A stretch of DNA of 64,000 nt from Thermoplasmata archaeon (GCA_021826525.1 JAKAZU010000001.1:1-64000); one strand, 5' to 3'. Shown: positions 8,880 through 18,926, counted from the first letter of the stretch. Numbers and translations: made by a program. The notes: a model not told the origin generated them from the letters alone.

Positions 8880-9235
8880 ACCGCCCTCGAGCCCGGGGCG
8901 CGCCACGTCCGAGGGCATTCGTAAGGGCGAGCGCGAGGTCGATGGGACGGTACCGATCCGGCCCCACCGGGTCGACGGCAAGGTCGACATCGCTCATGGG
9001 CGGCGCGGCCTTTCGAGCCACCAATCCGAACACCCGAACGTTCTCGGCGCCGCATCTTCGGGCGAGTCGGAGGATCTCGTTCTGGCGTTGGCCGATCCTG
9101 TCCTCGATTCCGAAGCCGGAACCCTACGTCGGGATGCGAACCTTCGGGAACCCGTAGTGGGGAGATTTGCCGCGGGCGCCGAACTTCACCGCTGCGGCGC
9201 GGGGTCCCCATATGGCCGCACCGGTAGCAATGCAT
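8880..9235 (-). pseudogene. Decayed zinc-ribbon MNT nucleotidyltransferase
   Basis: Read on the minus strand from an ATG at 9235 the frame begins MHCYRCGHMGTPRRSGEVR, a zinc-ribbon start like that of the MNT gene at 4034. A frameshift follows, and the next frame reads GARGKSPHYGFPKVRIPT, a TAG stop at 9124-9126, then FGIEDRIGQRQNEILRLARR and VFGLVARKAAPPMSDVDLAV. The catalytic GS pair is changed to GL (codon at 9022-9024) while DVD remains. Frameshift, stop and active-site loss together mark a dead gene. Its C-terminus dissolves near 8880. Confidence 0.65.
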
Positions 9236-9583
9236 CACACGATGTCGCCGCACCGTCCTCGCTACGTAGGAAAATGAACTCAGACAGACGTACCTATAAG
9301 CTCGTGGAGCCGGGTTTCGCTCGAGGAATCGGTGGCCGCGTTCGAGACGACCTCCACCGGCTCACCGACCGGCCGGAGCCACTCGAATGGCTCCGCGGGT
9401 TCCGTTCGAGGGCACGGGGTAGCCTCCTCGTCCACCGCGCGCTCGTCATCGTTCGCGAGCGGCGGAGAGCCCCGACGTGCGCTTCATTCGGACGAAGTGA
9501 TCGGCGATGGGTCGGCGGTAAGCGGCCGAGATCCGGATCGGCGGCCGGAACGCGTCGAGCGCGGCAGGCATGACCATGGCAAG

Positions 9584-9658
9584 TGGGACTGGCCAGATTT
9601 GAACTGGCGTCTCGGAGTCCCGAACCCCGAAGGATGGACCAAGCTACCCCACAGTCCC
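9584..9658 (-). tRNA. tRNA-Pro (CGG)
   Basis: On the minus strand the acceptor arms GGGACTG and CAGTCCC pair, the D arm is GGGGTAGCTTGG, and the T arm is GCCAGTTCAAATCTGGC. The anticodon stem CGGGG/CTCCG encloses the loop TTCGGGA, giving anticodon CGG for proline codon CCG. Length is 75 bases with discriminator A and no encoded CCA or intron. An AAAATA element near 9687-9693 on the minus strand is correctly placed as a TATA box. It lies in the middle of the decayed MNT/HEPN region. Confidence 0.9.
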
Positions 9659-9892
9659 GTGAGCGCGGCTCCACGCGCCGCCCCGTATTTTACTCCGACG
9701 CGGCGCCGCCTGCACGATCCGCCGCCCCGACGAGGTCGCGGATCATCGCCCGGTGCCGCGGGGCTCCGAGCCCGGTGACCTCATCGACAGCCGGACGGGC
9801 GTCGAACCGGCCCCATCCCTGGCGATACGAATCGCAAGCGTTCCGAACGCACAGGCCCGGGTCCGGGGGCGAGGGATCTGAGTTTTACGGAC

Positions 9893-10206
9893 GACCCCGG
9901 GATCTGGGCCCGCTGGTCCTTTAGCGCGGGCATTTCGATCACGGCGTTCCCGACAAGCTCCGGTCGTATGCGCCAGTACTCACGCTAAGAGAATGAACGG
10001 AACCCCCGCATCTTCTCCCACTCGACTTCCGGGTGGTGTTTCCGGAGAGACGAGGAAATCCGACTCGCAGCCTCGCCGACCATCTCGAGCCTGCGGACGA
10101 CCGCGCTCGGGCTCATCCACGGCGCGGCGAACGAGTCGTAGCCCGCTCGGCGCACTTCCTCGAGCCGTTCTCGGGACCTGAGCATGTCGCTCAGGCGAAG
10201 CCCGTC
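9893..10206 (-). pseudogene. Decayed HEPN/HepT-type toxin (DUF86) with stop in the catalytic motif
   Basis: The minus strand encodes DGLRLSDMLRSRERLEEV, then VVRRLEMVGEAASRISSSLR, HHPEVEWEKMRGFR, SFS, a TAG stop at 9985-9987, and in the same frame REYWRIRPELVGNAVIEMPAL. This is a nearly full DUF86-type HEPN domain with the GEA motif intact. The RX4HXY motif reads R-S-F-S-stop-R-E-Y: the stop occupies the fourth X and the catalytic His is Arg. The two lesions would abolish RNase activity. No intact MNT partner is adjacent; a dead one lies about 700 bases further along the same strand. Confidence 0.7.
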
Positions 10207-10413
10207 GCTGCGACGTCCCGTCCTATCGGAGTCGCCTCGAAGAACACTTGGGACCGGATCAGCCCGTGAAGCCCCCCGGCCCGGTCCCGTCGACCTTTCG
10301 GGGGAGGGCGAAGGCCCTCCGTCCGGACCGACTGGACCCGAAATGTAAACCGTTACCCGTTTCACCACCTCGGAGGCGGCCTTGATGAGTCCCCGGTACC
10401 TCCGAAAGATCCG

Positions 10414-11757
10414 ATGGACGCTGGTTCGTTCGCCTCGACCTTCCCAGTACTCGAGGATCGGGGGCTCCCGGCCCTCTCCTACGGCATCCCAGGCATTGAC
10501 GCCGATCCCACGCTGTGCCTGAAGTGCCGCTCCGCCCAGCTCCTGTGCGGAAAGCCGGTATGCCCGATCCTGCTGAGGTATGACGCCTTCGCGAAGACCC
10601 TGCCCATGCTGGAGGGTCGCGAGCTCAGCGGGTCCTCCCCTCCGGGAGTCTTCGTGGGTCGGTTCGGGTACCCTCGCGTGTCGGTCGGCCCCCTCCTAAG
10701 CCCCATCGAAGGGGACACGATGCTCCTCGATTCTCCCGAGGATTGGGTCGGCCGATCGGTGGCCGAGGTCGTCGGATTCCGGACCGGCCTGGTCCGGGGG
10801 ACCCGCCCCATTCGGGTCGCGGACGCCGAGAAGCCCATCCCGTACCTGGAGGACCTCCAGCTCCTCTCGATCTCCGCCGACTCCGCGGACGCCGAGGCCG
10901 AGTTCCGGCGTCCTCCGCACGGCCACCTCTCCCTCTCCGACAACTCCCCTCCGTTCGGCCCGACCGCCCCGATCGAGCGGATCGATCTCAACGTCCGTCG
11001 GGTGGACCAGCACCTCGACCGTCTCACGAGCGACACCGATGCGAACGCCCGAACGGCCGTTCGCGAGCTCTACGATCGAGGCGTTCGCGTCAGCCGGATC
11101 CAGCGGGCGTTCAGCGTGGGAACCCTCGGTCGCCACGGGCGCCGGCGCCTGGTGCCGACCCGCTGGAGCATCACTGCGGTGGACGACCTCCTCTCCAAGG
11201 AGAATCTCGAGAAGGTGCGCCAACTTCCGGAGCTGAGCGAGATCTCGTTTGTCCAGTACACCGCCCTCGACAACCGCTGGCTATTGGTCTTCCTGCCCGG
11301 GAGTTACCGATACGAGTCGATCGAGGCGTGGTACCCGAACACCCTGTGGAACCCGACCCCGGGCCGGATCGTGATGCTCGGGGACCACGAGGGGTTCTCC
11401 GGCCGCACGAAGTACGCATCGATCGGCGGCTGTTACTATGCGGCCCGCCTGGCCACGTCCGAGGCGCTGCTCCGTTGGGGGAGGCAGGCGGGGGTGCTCG
11501 TGCTGCGGGAGGTACATCCCGGGGAGATCATGCCGTTGGGCGTCTGGAACGTTCGCGAGCACGTGCGAGCCGCGCTCGCGCAGCGGCCCACGGCCGTCGC
11601 GAACCTGGGCGAGCTCGCCGAGCGGATCCGCTCGGCGTTCGCCATCCCGCTCGAGCGCTGGCTGAAGAACAGCGCGCTCTTGCACGCGGCTCGGACCCAA
11701 CGACGCCTCGAGGAGTTCGACCCGGCGCCGGCCGCCCCCGCAGGGACCGCGGTCTAG
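10414..11757 (+). CDS. nreA: DNA repair protein of the Nre family (NreA-like)
   Basis: A 447-residue protein with the Nre N-terminal zinc finger LCLKCRSAQLLCGKPVCPIL at residues ~34-53 and the conserved core including PPGVFVGRFGYPRVSVGPL and the later DNRWLLVFLPGSYRYESIE. Nre proteins act in DNA damage repair in archaea and bind PCNA through a C-terminal PIP box. Here the C-terminus carries QRRLEEFD, which fits a QxxLxxF PIP-like motif. The gene is convergent with the MAT gene, with only one base between stops. Confidence 0.88.
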   Translation: MDAGSFASTFPVLEDRGLPALSYGIPGIDADPTLCLKCRSAQLLCGKPVCPILLRYDAFAKTLPMLEGRELSGSSPPGVFVGRFGYPRVSVGPLLSPIEGDTMLLDSPEDWVGRSVAEVVGFRTGLVRGTRPIRVADAEKPIPYLEDLQLLSISADSADAEAEFRRPPHGHLSLSDNSPPFGPTAPIERIDLNVRRVDQHLDRLTSDTDANARTAVRELYDRGVRVSRIQRAFSVGTLGRHGRRRLVPTRWSITAVDDLLSKENLEKVRQLPELSEISFVQYTALDNRWLLVFLPGSYRYESIEAWYPNTLWNPTPGRIVMLGDHEGFSGRTKYASIGGCYYAARLATSEALLRWGRQAGVLVLREVHPGEIMPLGVWNVREHVRAALAQRPTAVANLGELAERIRSAFAIPLERWLKNSALLHAARTQRRLEEFDPAPAAPAGTAV

Positions 11758-11758
11758 A

Positions 11759-12955
11759 CTAGAAGACCGACAGCTTGCCCGTTAGGAGGCGCTGCGGGAT
11801 CGACCCGATGTCGTCGAACCAGCGCTGGGCGACCGCTTCGGCGTCCTTCTGGACCTTGGCGAGCTTGACCCCGTTCGCGGGCAGGATCTGCAGGCTGGCG
11901 ACCTGGGGCTGGTCAACCGGTTTGCCGATCTGCGAGAGGATCCGGACGTGGACCTCCTTGACGTTGCCTCCGGTCTCCTTGACGATGTCCGAGGCGATGA
12001 GGTTCCCGAGCAGGTTGTAGATCTTCCCGACGTGGTTGACGGGGTTCTTTCCCGCGGTCGCCTCCAGGCTCATCGGGCGGCACGGAGTGATCAGCCCGTT
12101 CGCGCGGTTGCCGCGCCCGACCGAACCATCGTCCCCGGCCTCCATCGAGAGGCCGGTGACCGTGAGGTAGTAGCGGCCCAGCTCGGGGTCGTCGGCGGTG
12201 TTGACGTCGATCGTGACGTTCCGGTGGGTCAGCTTCGTGGCCTGATCGGCGAGCTTATCGTGGATCTCCGAGCAGACGTTCTGGTACGCGTCCGCATCGT
12301 CGATCTCGCTGTCGACGAGCGCCGCGGCGACGGTGAGGCGGATGTCGTCCTCGTCCCGGTAGCCCATCACCTTGACGTCCTCGCCGAGCGCCGGGAGCTT
12401 CTTCTTCAGCTTGAGCGTCAGGAACTTCTCGCTCTCGAGCACGAGCCGCTCGGTGTCGGAGTACGGCGCGAAGCCGACCCCGAAGCTGGTGTCGTTCGCG
12501 AGGATCTCCTTCTGGTCGAAGACGCCGCGCAGGTCGACGGATCCCTGACCGATGCGGCAGTCGATATCGAGGCCCTTGTCCGTGTCGAGGTGCGACGCCA
12601 CGCTCCCGATGTACTTGCGGGCGGCGTCGATCGCGATCTGGCGAAAGGGGAGCTTCTCACCGTTGACCTCGGTGGTCGCGCGGCCGACGAGGAGGAGGTA
12701 GATGGGGCTCGTGAGCTTCCCACCGCCGAACTTGGGCTCGGCCGCGCCCCCGACGACCTGGGTCTCGTCCGTGTTGTGGTGCAGGATCTTCCCGAACTCG
12801 TCCAGATACAGGCGGCACAGGGCCTGGCTCACCGACTCCGAGACCCCATCGGCAATCGAGTCGGGGTGTCCGAGACCCTTGCGCTCGACCAACTCGACGT
12901 TCTGGTCCTCGATATGCAGCGATCGGAGCGGCTCGACCCTAATGTTTCGGCCCAT
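11759..12955 (-). CDS. mat: Archaeal S-adenosylmethionine synthetase
   Basis: A 398-residue protein of the archaeal-type methionine adenosyltransferase family, which makes SAM from ATP and methionine. Recognisable segments are [18 protein letters not shown], then [24 protein letters not shown] and [19 protein letters not shown]. Length matches the family (~400). The ATG at 12955 gives [10 protein letters not shown], the usual start; the frame is open further upstream only because of GC bias. A GCTTAAAC element lies about 37-43 bases before the start on the minus strand. Confidence 0.95.
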   Translation of the reverse strand: MGRNIRVEPLRSLHIEDQNVELVERKGLGHPDSIADGVSESVSQALCRLYLDEFGKILHHNTDETQVVGGAAEPKFGGGKLTSPIYLLLVGRATTEVNGEKLPFRQIAIDAARKYIGSVASHLDTDKGLDIDCRIGQGSVDLRGVFDQKEILANDTSFGVGFAPYSDTERLVLESEKFLTLKLKKKLPALGEDVKVMGYRDEDDIRLTVAAALVDSEIDDADAYQNVCSEIHDKLADQATKLTHRNVTIDVNTADDPELGRYYLTVTGLSMEAGDDGSVGRGNRANGLITPCRPMSLEATAGKNPVNHVGKIYNLLGNLIASDIVKETGGNVKEVHVRILSQIGKPVDQPQVASLQILPANGVKLAKVQKDAEAVAQRWFDDIGSIPQRLLTGKLSVF

Positions 12956-13130
12956 CGGTGGCACCAGCGTCGGCCGAACCGGGTCCGAGTTTAAGCGTTG
13001 CGCGAAATGGACCGCGGGAGCTTGACGCGCACAATTTGCATGGTGCGAAACCGGGGCGCGCTCTTTGGGAACGGACGGGGCGGGGAGGGGGGGGGTCGGC
13101 GATTTTTTAGCCCCCGCGCCATGCCCCGCC

Positions 13131-16100
13131 ATGGCTCAGTTCGGGACTTCACGTCGAGCGTTTTGGGTCGTGCCGTTGATCGCCTTGATCACGCTGGTGA
13201 TGCTATCGCCCTCGTTCTCGGTGGTGGGTCCGGGAGGCACCGGCGTCGCCCCCACGGCCTCGTCTCTGGGGGGTGTGGGTGCCACTCCTATCGCCGCTAC
13301 ACCCTCCGCCAGCCCCTCGACAGCTACCCTCTCTTCGAGCAGCACGGCAACCGCTTCCGAAGTACAGGCCCTTCTCCAAGCGAGACCCTCTCTTGCGAAC
13401 GTCCCTTGGGTCGAGAACCTTCTGCATCCCGCCAAGGACTCGAGCCCCCTCGTGTCCCTCCCGAACCTCGCGCTGTTGGAGCACCCGGCGAAGGTGGTCA
13501 ACGGCGAGGTCGCCCTCTCGTACACGACCCAACCGGCCCCGATGGGGCTCGCGGACTTCGGCATCGGTGCCAACGGTCCGTATGCGCTCAACGCATCGAG
13601 CATCATGGGGTCCATCACGTTCGAGACGCCTCCGGCGGCCACCAACCCGGGCTCTCAGGAACTGGTCGCCCCGAGCGAGCAGACCCTCGGTGCCATCGGT
13701 TCGCCGTACACGTTCGGCATCCAGCTCAATACGATGCTCCAGAACGTAGAGCTGCCCGGCGTGACCAACGGGACGTTCTGGACCCAGAACGTCGTGAACA
13801 TCAACTCGACCGGCATCCACTTCGTTCAGGACGTCTTCAACTTCACCTACGCTAGCAACGCGAGTCATGAGGGCGTGATCCCGACGTCGGGAACGCTCGT
13901 TTCCGGCTGCAACGACTTCAACCTCACGGCCATGCTCACGGTCTACGGAGGCGTCTACCAGTGCGTCGGGGGCACGGTCCCGATCCGTGCGTCCGACTTC
14001 CCGATGACCCTCACGTTCTTCAACAACGCCTCCATCAACTCCAACAATCAGGACCTGCTCACGTTCGGCTACCTCTTCACCGGCGCGAACGGGTTCCACT
14101 CCGGCGGTACCTTGGACCAGTTGGTCTTCAACAGCCCCGGAGCGCCGCTCACTCCTCCGGCGCAACCTCCGCAGTTCACGATCAACGGCTTCCAGACCAA
14201 CGCCATCGGACTGTACGACGACGCGGAACTCACCCTGGCGGGAGGTATCGGCGGGGCGAACGGCGTCTTCTCCACGATCAACAGCACGATGTCCCTCGAG
14301 TACACGAACTACACGACTCCGACCAACCCGGGCTCGAACACCGGCTACCAGAACGTCCCGTCGGCGTTCAACTTCGGCGACGACACCGGGGAAACGACGA
14401 CCGGGGTTGCCACGTACTGGACCGGCACGGGAAGTTCGGACGCCGTGGTCCACGAGGACACCGGCCCCGCGCTCCTGTACGGGCTCTGGAACACGCCGGC
14501 GGACGTCTCGGCCGCGCCGGGGGCGATCCACATCTCCGGGACGATCACGCCGGGCTATGGATTCGTCTTCGCCGGGAACGTGGACCCCACGGTCAGCCTC
14601 ACGAACCTGAGTTACGTTCCGACCGCGTCGGGCACGGGCCGCTTCTCGACGTGGGTGCCCCCCGCCGCGACGGGCAGCGTCCTCCCGAACGGCTGGTACT
14701 TCCAGTCGTGGGCGCCGAAGGCGGCGGAACTGAACGGTTCTAACGCCGGTGGTCCGGGTCCGGTCACTTCGTCCGTCACGGGCTACAACATCACGCTCAG
14801 CGCGTCCGCGAGCCTGAACGCTCCGCTCTACATGGACGGCGATGCCCAGGCCGCGAGCCTGGCGCTCAACGTCACGGGGAGCGGCACCGCTCCGTTCGAC
14901 TTCTCGAGCCTGGTGGTCAATCCGAACATCACCTTCCGCCACCTGAACGATTTCGGTTTCCCGACGTTCGTAGTCTTCCAGGCCCAGGGCTTGACGGAGC
15001 CGGTCCAGGTGAACAATATCTCGCAATCGAACACGAGCACGACCTACATCTACGACAGCGTTGAGAACCATACTCTGGGTTTCCCGAGCCCGCCGGTCAT
15101 CTTCACAGGCCTGCAGAACTATTCGAAGCAATTCAACGTCTGGGACAGCCAAGATGCGAAGCTCTCCGACCTGAACTTGACCGGCATCCGGGCCTTCCCG
15201 GGTGCGACCGTCGCGGGAGGGGTCGCCTTCCTATGGGACGACACGGGAGCCTCCGTGACCGATGCCTCCATCGCGGCCGCGAGTTACGGCATCTTCGTCG
15301 GAGATTCGATGGATACCAGCATCCATACGGTTTCGGCGAGCACCGGGTCGAACGCGGTCGACGACGTCAGCTCGCACGGTACGTCCGTCGTCGGACTGAC
15401 CGTGAGCGGCTCCTCGACGTTCGGAGTCTACGGCCTCGATAGCTCGCACGGCTCCTACGGCTCCATCAATGCGGTGACCGGCTCCTACGGAGTGTATGCG
15501 GGCGTGTTCATCGGTACCGGGCCGTATGCCTACTACAACTCCGCGGGGGTCACGTCCGCGGCCATCGTTCAGGTCACGGCCGACACCACGTCGCAGGGTC
15601 CGTACCTGTTCTTCTCGGACTTGAACCAGATCATCCACTCCATGAGCCCGAGCGTGTTCTTCTCGACCGGGAACCAGATCTCCAACTCCACTGGGATCGT
15701 CGCGGCCTACCTTTCCGGCAGTGGCTTGGGAGCGATTGGCTCCGCCCTCGATGCGAACTACGACACGAACGTCCTCATTGTATCGACCACCGCGACCGAC
15801 GGCGCGGTCCCGGTGGCCGTGCAGAACTCGACGGACGTGTTCATCGTTGGCGGCACGGCGAGCGGCGGATCGGCCGCCGCGTTCCTCTCCGCCGACACGG
15901 ACGTCCTCGCGACCGGATTGGTCGCCAACGGCCCCTCCTCGTTCGGAGCGGAGGTCGTGAACTCGGCGTTCGTCCTGAGCGGAGCGGAACCGTCCCTCGG
16001 TACCGCCTTCGCAGCCATGGCGACCAATGGCTCGACCGGGATTGCGCTGAGCCATGACCAGTTCGTCAGCGTCAGCGGTGTCGACGCCTCGTCCGGCGCC

Positions 16101-17363
16101 ATCGGGGTCTTCGGTCTCGACAACTATCAGGTCGGGATCACGGGCCTGAGCGCCACCAACGCCACGTTCGGCGTATTGGACGACGGGTCGGTGGGCGTGG
16201 TGGTCACCAACCTCACTTCCACCGACAGCGTCGCCGCCGTTGAGTTTGCCGGGACCCAAGGATCGATCATCTCCGGGGTGCACTCGACCGGCGACCAAGT
16301 GGGCGTGCAACTGGGCTGCAACCTCCTCACGCTCGTGACGTTCGGATACTGCGCCTCCCCATCGCAGAACGCGGCGTCCAACGACACGATCACGCAGAGC
16401 GTCTTCGTCAACGACATGACCTACGGCGTGGAGCTCGGGAGCGCGGTGGGAGCGTCCCGCTTCCCCACGACGTCGAACGACGTCGTCTACGCGAACGACT
16501 TCGTCGACAACAACGGAGCGGGAGCGATCTACAACCCCCTGAACGCCCAGGCGTGGGCGGACAGCGGGAGCGACGTCTTCTACCTGAGCGGCCCGGCAGG
16601 GACTCCGTCGGTCGGGAACTACTGGTCCGACAGTCACACTGCCATGAACGGTGCGATCCCGCCGTACGCCATTCCGGACCCCGGCGCTGTCGGCGGCATC
16701 ACCTACGATTGGTACCCCCTCGCCGCCCCGGTCGGGACCGCGCCGCCGACCTACACGGTCACCCTGACCGAGTCCGGTCTGCCCTCGGGAACGTCGTGGT
16801 CGGCGACGCTCAACGGAGAGCTCGAGAGCTCCACGACCTCGTCGATCGCGTTCACCGTCACGGCCGGCTCCTACGCCTACCTGGTCCCTGGTATCTCGGG
16901 CTACACGGTGTTCCCGAACAGCGGCACGATCTCGGTCAGCGCGAACTACATGATCCCCGTGACGTTCTCGGGCGTCTCCTACTCCGTAGCGATCGCCGAG
17001 GGCGGTCTTCCGGCGGGAACGACCTGGTCGGTGACGCTCGGCGGAACGACGGTCACGACGAACCAGACCACAGCGACGTTCATCGTGCCGAACGGTACCT
17101 ACACCTATGTCGTCGCGAACGTCACCGGTTACACGATCAGCTCGGGTCACTCGGGCACCGTGGTCGTCAGCGGTGCCGGGTCCATCCAGACGGTCGGATT
17201 CGCCGAGACGCCTCCGCCGCCTCCGCCGCCTCCGGCGGCCGTCGGGCTCTTCGGACTCTCCCAGGGCGCGAGCTACGCACTGCTCGGGGGTCTCGTGGTC
17301 GTGGCGATCATCGTCGGCGTGCTGGCGGGCTACTTCGGAGGCAAGGCCTCCAAGAAGCCCTAG
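13131..17363 (+). CDS. Giant thermopsin-family surface protein with beta-helix and GLPxGTxW repeats
   Basis: A 1410-residue protein predicted to be exported and membrane-anchored. A signal/anchor helix occupies residues ~10-30. A thermopsin-like domain follows at ~120-470 (QPAPMGLADFGIGANG; VPSAFNFGDDTGETTTG). A long Gly/Ser/Asn-rich parallel beta-helix-like region fills ~600-1190. Two beta-sandwich repeats begin with ESGLPSGTSWSATL near 1207 and EGGLPAGTTWSVTL. A polyproline spacer at ~1361 leads to a C-terminal membrane helix and a basic tail. A TTTTTTAG element 22-29 bases before the ATG supports the leaderless start. Acid protease or cell-surface binding roles are inferred from the family. 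Confidence 0.82.
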   Translation: MAQFGTSRRAFWVVPLIALITLVMLSPSFSVVGPGGTGVAPTASSLGGVGATPIAATPSASPSTATLSSSSTATASEVQALLQARPSLANVPWVENLLHPAKDSSPLVSLPNLALLEHPAKVVNGEVALSYTTQPAPMGLADFGIGANGPYALNASSIMGSITFETPPAATNPGSQELVAPSEQTLGAIGSPYTFGIQLNTMLQNVELPGVTNGTFWTQNVVNINSTGIHFVQDVFNFTYASNASHEGVIPTSGTLVSGCNDFNLTAMLTVYGGVYQCVGGTVPIRASDFPMTLTFFNNASINSNNQDLLTFGYLFTGANGFHSGGTLDQLVFNSPGAPLTPPAQPPQFTINGFQTNAIGLYDDAELTLAGGIGGANGVFSTINSTMSLEYTNYTTPTNPGSNTGYQNVPSAFNFGDDTGETTTGVATYWTGTGSSDAVVHEDTGPALLYGLWNTPADVSAAPGAIHISGTITPGYGFVFAGNVDPTVSLTNLSYVPTASGTGRFSTWVPPAATGSVLPNGWYFQSWAPKAAELNGSNAGGPGPVTSSVTGYNITLSASASLNAPLYMDGDAQAASLALNVTGSGTAPFDFSSLVVNPNITFRHLNDFGFPTFVVFQAQGLTEPVQVNNISQSNTSTTYIYDSVENHTLGFPSPPVIFTGLQNYSKQFNVWDSQDAKLSDLNLTGIRAFPGATVAGGVAFLWDDTGASVTDASIAAASYGIFVGDSMDTSIHTVSASTGSNAVDDVSSHGTSVVGLTVSGSSTFGVYGLDSSHGSYGSINAVTGSYGVYAGVFIGTGPYAYYNSAGVTSAAIVQVTADTTSQGPYLFFSDLNQIIHSMSPSVFFSTGNQISNSTGIVAAYLSGSGLGAIGSALDANYDTNVLIVSTTATDGAVPVAVQNSTDVFIVGGTASGGSAAAFLSADTDVLATGLVANGPSSFGAEVVNSAFVLSGAEPSLGTAFAAMATNGSTGIALSHDQFVSVSGVDASSGAIGVFGLDNYQVGITGLSATNATFGVLDDGSVGVVVTNLTSTDSVAAVEFAGTQGSIISGVHSTGDQVGVQLGCNLLTLVTFGYCASPSQNAASNDTITQSVFVNDMTYGVELGSAVGASRFPTTSNDVVYANDFVDNNGAGAIYNPLNAQAWADSGSDVFYLSGPAGTPSVGNYWSDSHTAMNGAIPPYAIPDPGAVGGITYDWYPLAAPVGTAPPTYTVTLTESGLPSGTSWSATLNGELESSTTSSIAFTVTAGSYAYLVPGISGYTVFPNSGTISVSANYMIPVTFSGVSYSVAIAEGGLPAGTTWSVTLGGTTVTTNQTTATFIVPNGTYTYVVANVTGYTISSGHSGTVVVSGAGSIQTVGFAETPPPPPPPPAAVGLFGLSQGASYALLGGLVVVAIIVGVLAGYFGGKASKKP

Positions 17364-17402
17364 GGCGAAGATCGGAACGGCGCCCTGCGGCGAGCCCCTC
17401 GT

Positions 17403-18926
17403 TCAGAGGGGCTTGCGCATCCACGGTCCATCGCGCTCGTACCCGTGCCGCGCGTAGTACGGCCGGGTGCCCACGGCGCTGATCACCCGGATCCTCGAGC
17501 GGCCCTGCCCTCGGGCGATCTCCTCGGCACGCTCGATCAGGGAGGATCCGAGCCCGCGGTGCTGGAACCGCGTCGGGCCGTCGGCCGGCTCGCCGACCGC
17601 GACCTCGGCGCCCACGACCTTGAGCTCGCGGATCATCGGCGGCCCCTCGCGGTCGCTCGAAGGGAGGCGGAGACGAAGGAATCCGGCGACCGAGTCGGTC
17701 GACTCGTCCTCCCACGATAGGAACCGCTCCGAGCCTCCCGTGACCTCGTAGCTTCGTTCGAGACGGCGTAGGTCGTCCGGATCCGGTAGCGCCCTACGGC
17801 CCACTTCGCGGCAGCGAAGGCACCGGCAGCGACGCCCCTCGGCCGCGAGGCGCTGGTGGGCGAGCTGCCGGAGGTTGCCGGCGCGCACCCCGGCGGCGAT
17901 GAGGCGCGCGGGGATGTCGCGCTGGATGCGCTGGACGCGCACCCAGGGCGGGAGGCGGGCCTTGATGCGCGCGAGGAGATCCGCGGCCGTCCCGGTATCG
18001 TAGGGCGCGTAGCGGCCCGCCTTCCAGTCCTCGAAGAGCGACGTTCCGGGGATCACGAGGGTCGGGTAGATCTTCAGCATGTCCGGGCGTAGGCCGGGAT
18101 CGTCGAACAACCGCTCGAACCCCGCGAGGTCCTGTTCCGGGTCCATCCCGGGGAGCCCGAGCATCATGTGGTAGCAGATCTTGAGGCCGTTTGCGCGGGC
18201 ATCGGCGGTCGCCCGGACCACGTCGTCGACCCCGTGGGCGCGGCCGACGTTCGCGAGCACGCTCTCCTCGAGGCATTCGACGCCGATCTCGACGCGCGTC
18301 ACCCCCGCATCGAGCAGGAACGGGAGCACCCGGTCGTTGCACCAGTCCGGCCGGGTCTCCACGGTCAGGCCCACGAGGCGATGGGCGGCCGTCTCGTTGC
18401 GCGCCTGAGCCTCCCCGAGGGAGGCCGACGGCGCGTCGTTCAGGCCGTCGTAGATCCCTCGGAACACCGACTCCTGGTAATCGCGCGGCCGAGAGGGGAA
18501 CGTTCCACCCATCACGATGACCTCCACCTTGCTCGTGGGGTGCCCGATCGCTTCCAGCGCTTCGAGACGGTGGCGGGTGATCGCCCGCGCGTCCCAGTGG
18601 AACTGGGCCCCCCGGAGCGCCGACGGCTCCTCTCCGGTGTAGCTCTGAGGGCTCGCGTTCTCGACCCCTCCGGGACAGTACGTGCAGCGCCCGTGCGGGC
18701 AGCGGGCGGGGGCCGTCATCACCGCCACGACCGCGACCCCCGAGAGCGTTCGCGTGGGCTTGCGACGAACGACCCCGTCATAGCGTCGCTGCTCCTCCTC
18801 GGGGAGCGACGCGACCCAATCGACGTTCGAGGGGAGGCCTCCGGCGCGGCCCGAGGAGAGCTCCCGAGCGATCTTCTCGCGGTGGATTCGTTCGGGCGGA
18901 CTGACGCCGCCGGGGCCGGCGCTCAT
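17403..18926 (-). CDS. elp3: Elp3-type tRNA uridine(34) acetyltransferase
   Basis: A 507-residue archaeal Elp3, which acetylates wobble U34 toward cm5U. The radical-SAM part carries CPHGRCTYCPGGVENASPQS at residues ~75-94; the C-terminal GNAT domain contains QHRGLGSSLIERAEEIARG and ends with PYYARHGYERDGPWM. A Cys-rich linker (CRCLRCREVG) joins the two. The ATG overlaps the stop of the IDI2 gene by four bases, so it is translationally coupled at the end of the isoprenoid operon. Confidence 0.93.
   Translation of the reverse strand: MSAGPGGVSPPERIHREKIARELSSGRAGGLPSNVDWVASLPEEEQRRYDGVVRRKPTRTLSGVAVVAVMTAPARCPHGRCTYCPGGVENASPQSYTGEEPSALRGAQFHWDARAITRHRLEALEAIGHPTSKVEVIVMGGTFPSRPRDYQESVFRGIYDGLNDAPSASLGEAQARNETAAHRLVGLTVETRPDWCNDRVLPFLLDAGVTRVEIGVECLEESVLANVGRAHGVDDVVRATADARANGLKICYHMMLGLPGMDPEQDLAGFERLFDDPGLRPDMLKIYPTLVIPGTSLFEDWKAGRYAPYDTGTAADLLARIKARLPPWVRVQRIQRDIPARLIAAGVRAGNLRQLAHQRLAAEGRRCRCLRCREVGRRALPDPDDLRRLERSYEVTGGSERFLSWEDESTDSVAGFLRLRLPSSDREGPPMIRELKVVGAEVAVGEPADGPTRFQHRGLGSSLIERAEEIARGQGRSRIRVISAVGTRPYYARHGYERDGPWMRKPL

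Noticed and set aside
9332..9778. Plus-strand open frame after TATAAG at 9294
   Set aside because: Low-complexity Ser/Arg-rich translation that runs antisense through tRNA-Pro.
9660..9894. Minus-strand open stretch reading DSYRQGWGRFDARPAVDEVT and RHRAMIRDLVGAAD up to a stop at ~9683
   Set aside because: It has good codon use but no start codon, is short and matches no family I know; it may be the tail of another dead gene, but the evidence is too thin to call.
13101..13110. T6 run before the large thermopsin gene as a terminator for the opposite strand
   Set aside because: Its distance to ATG 13131 fits a TATA element, and no gene ends there on either strand.
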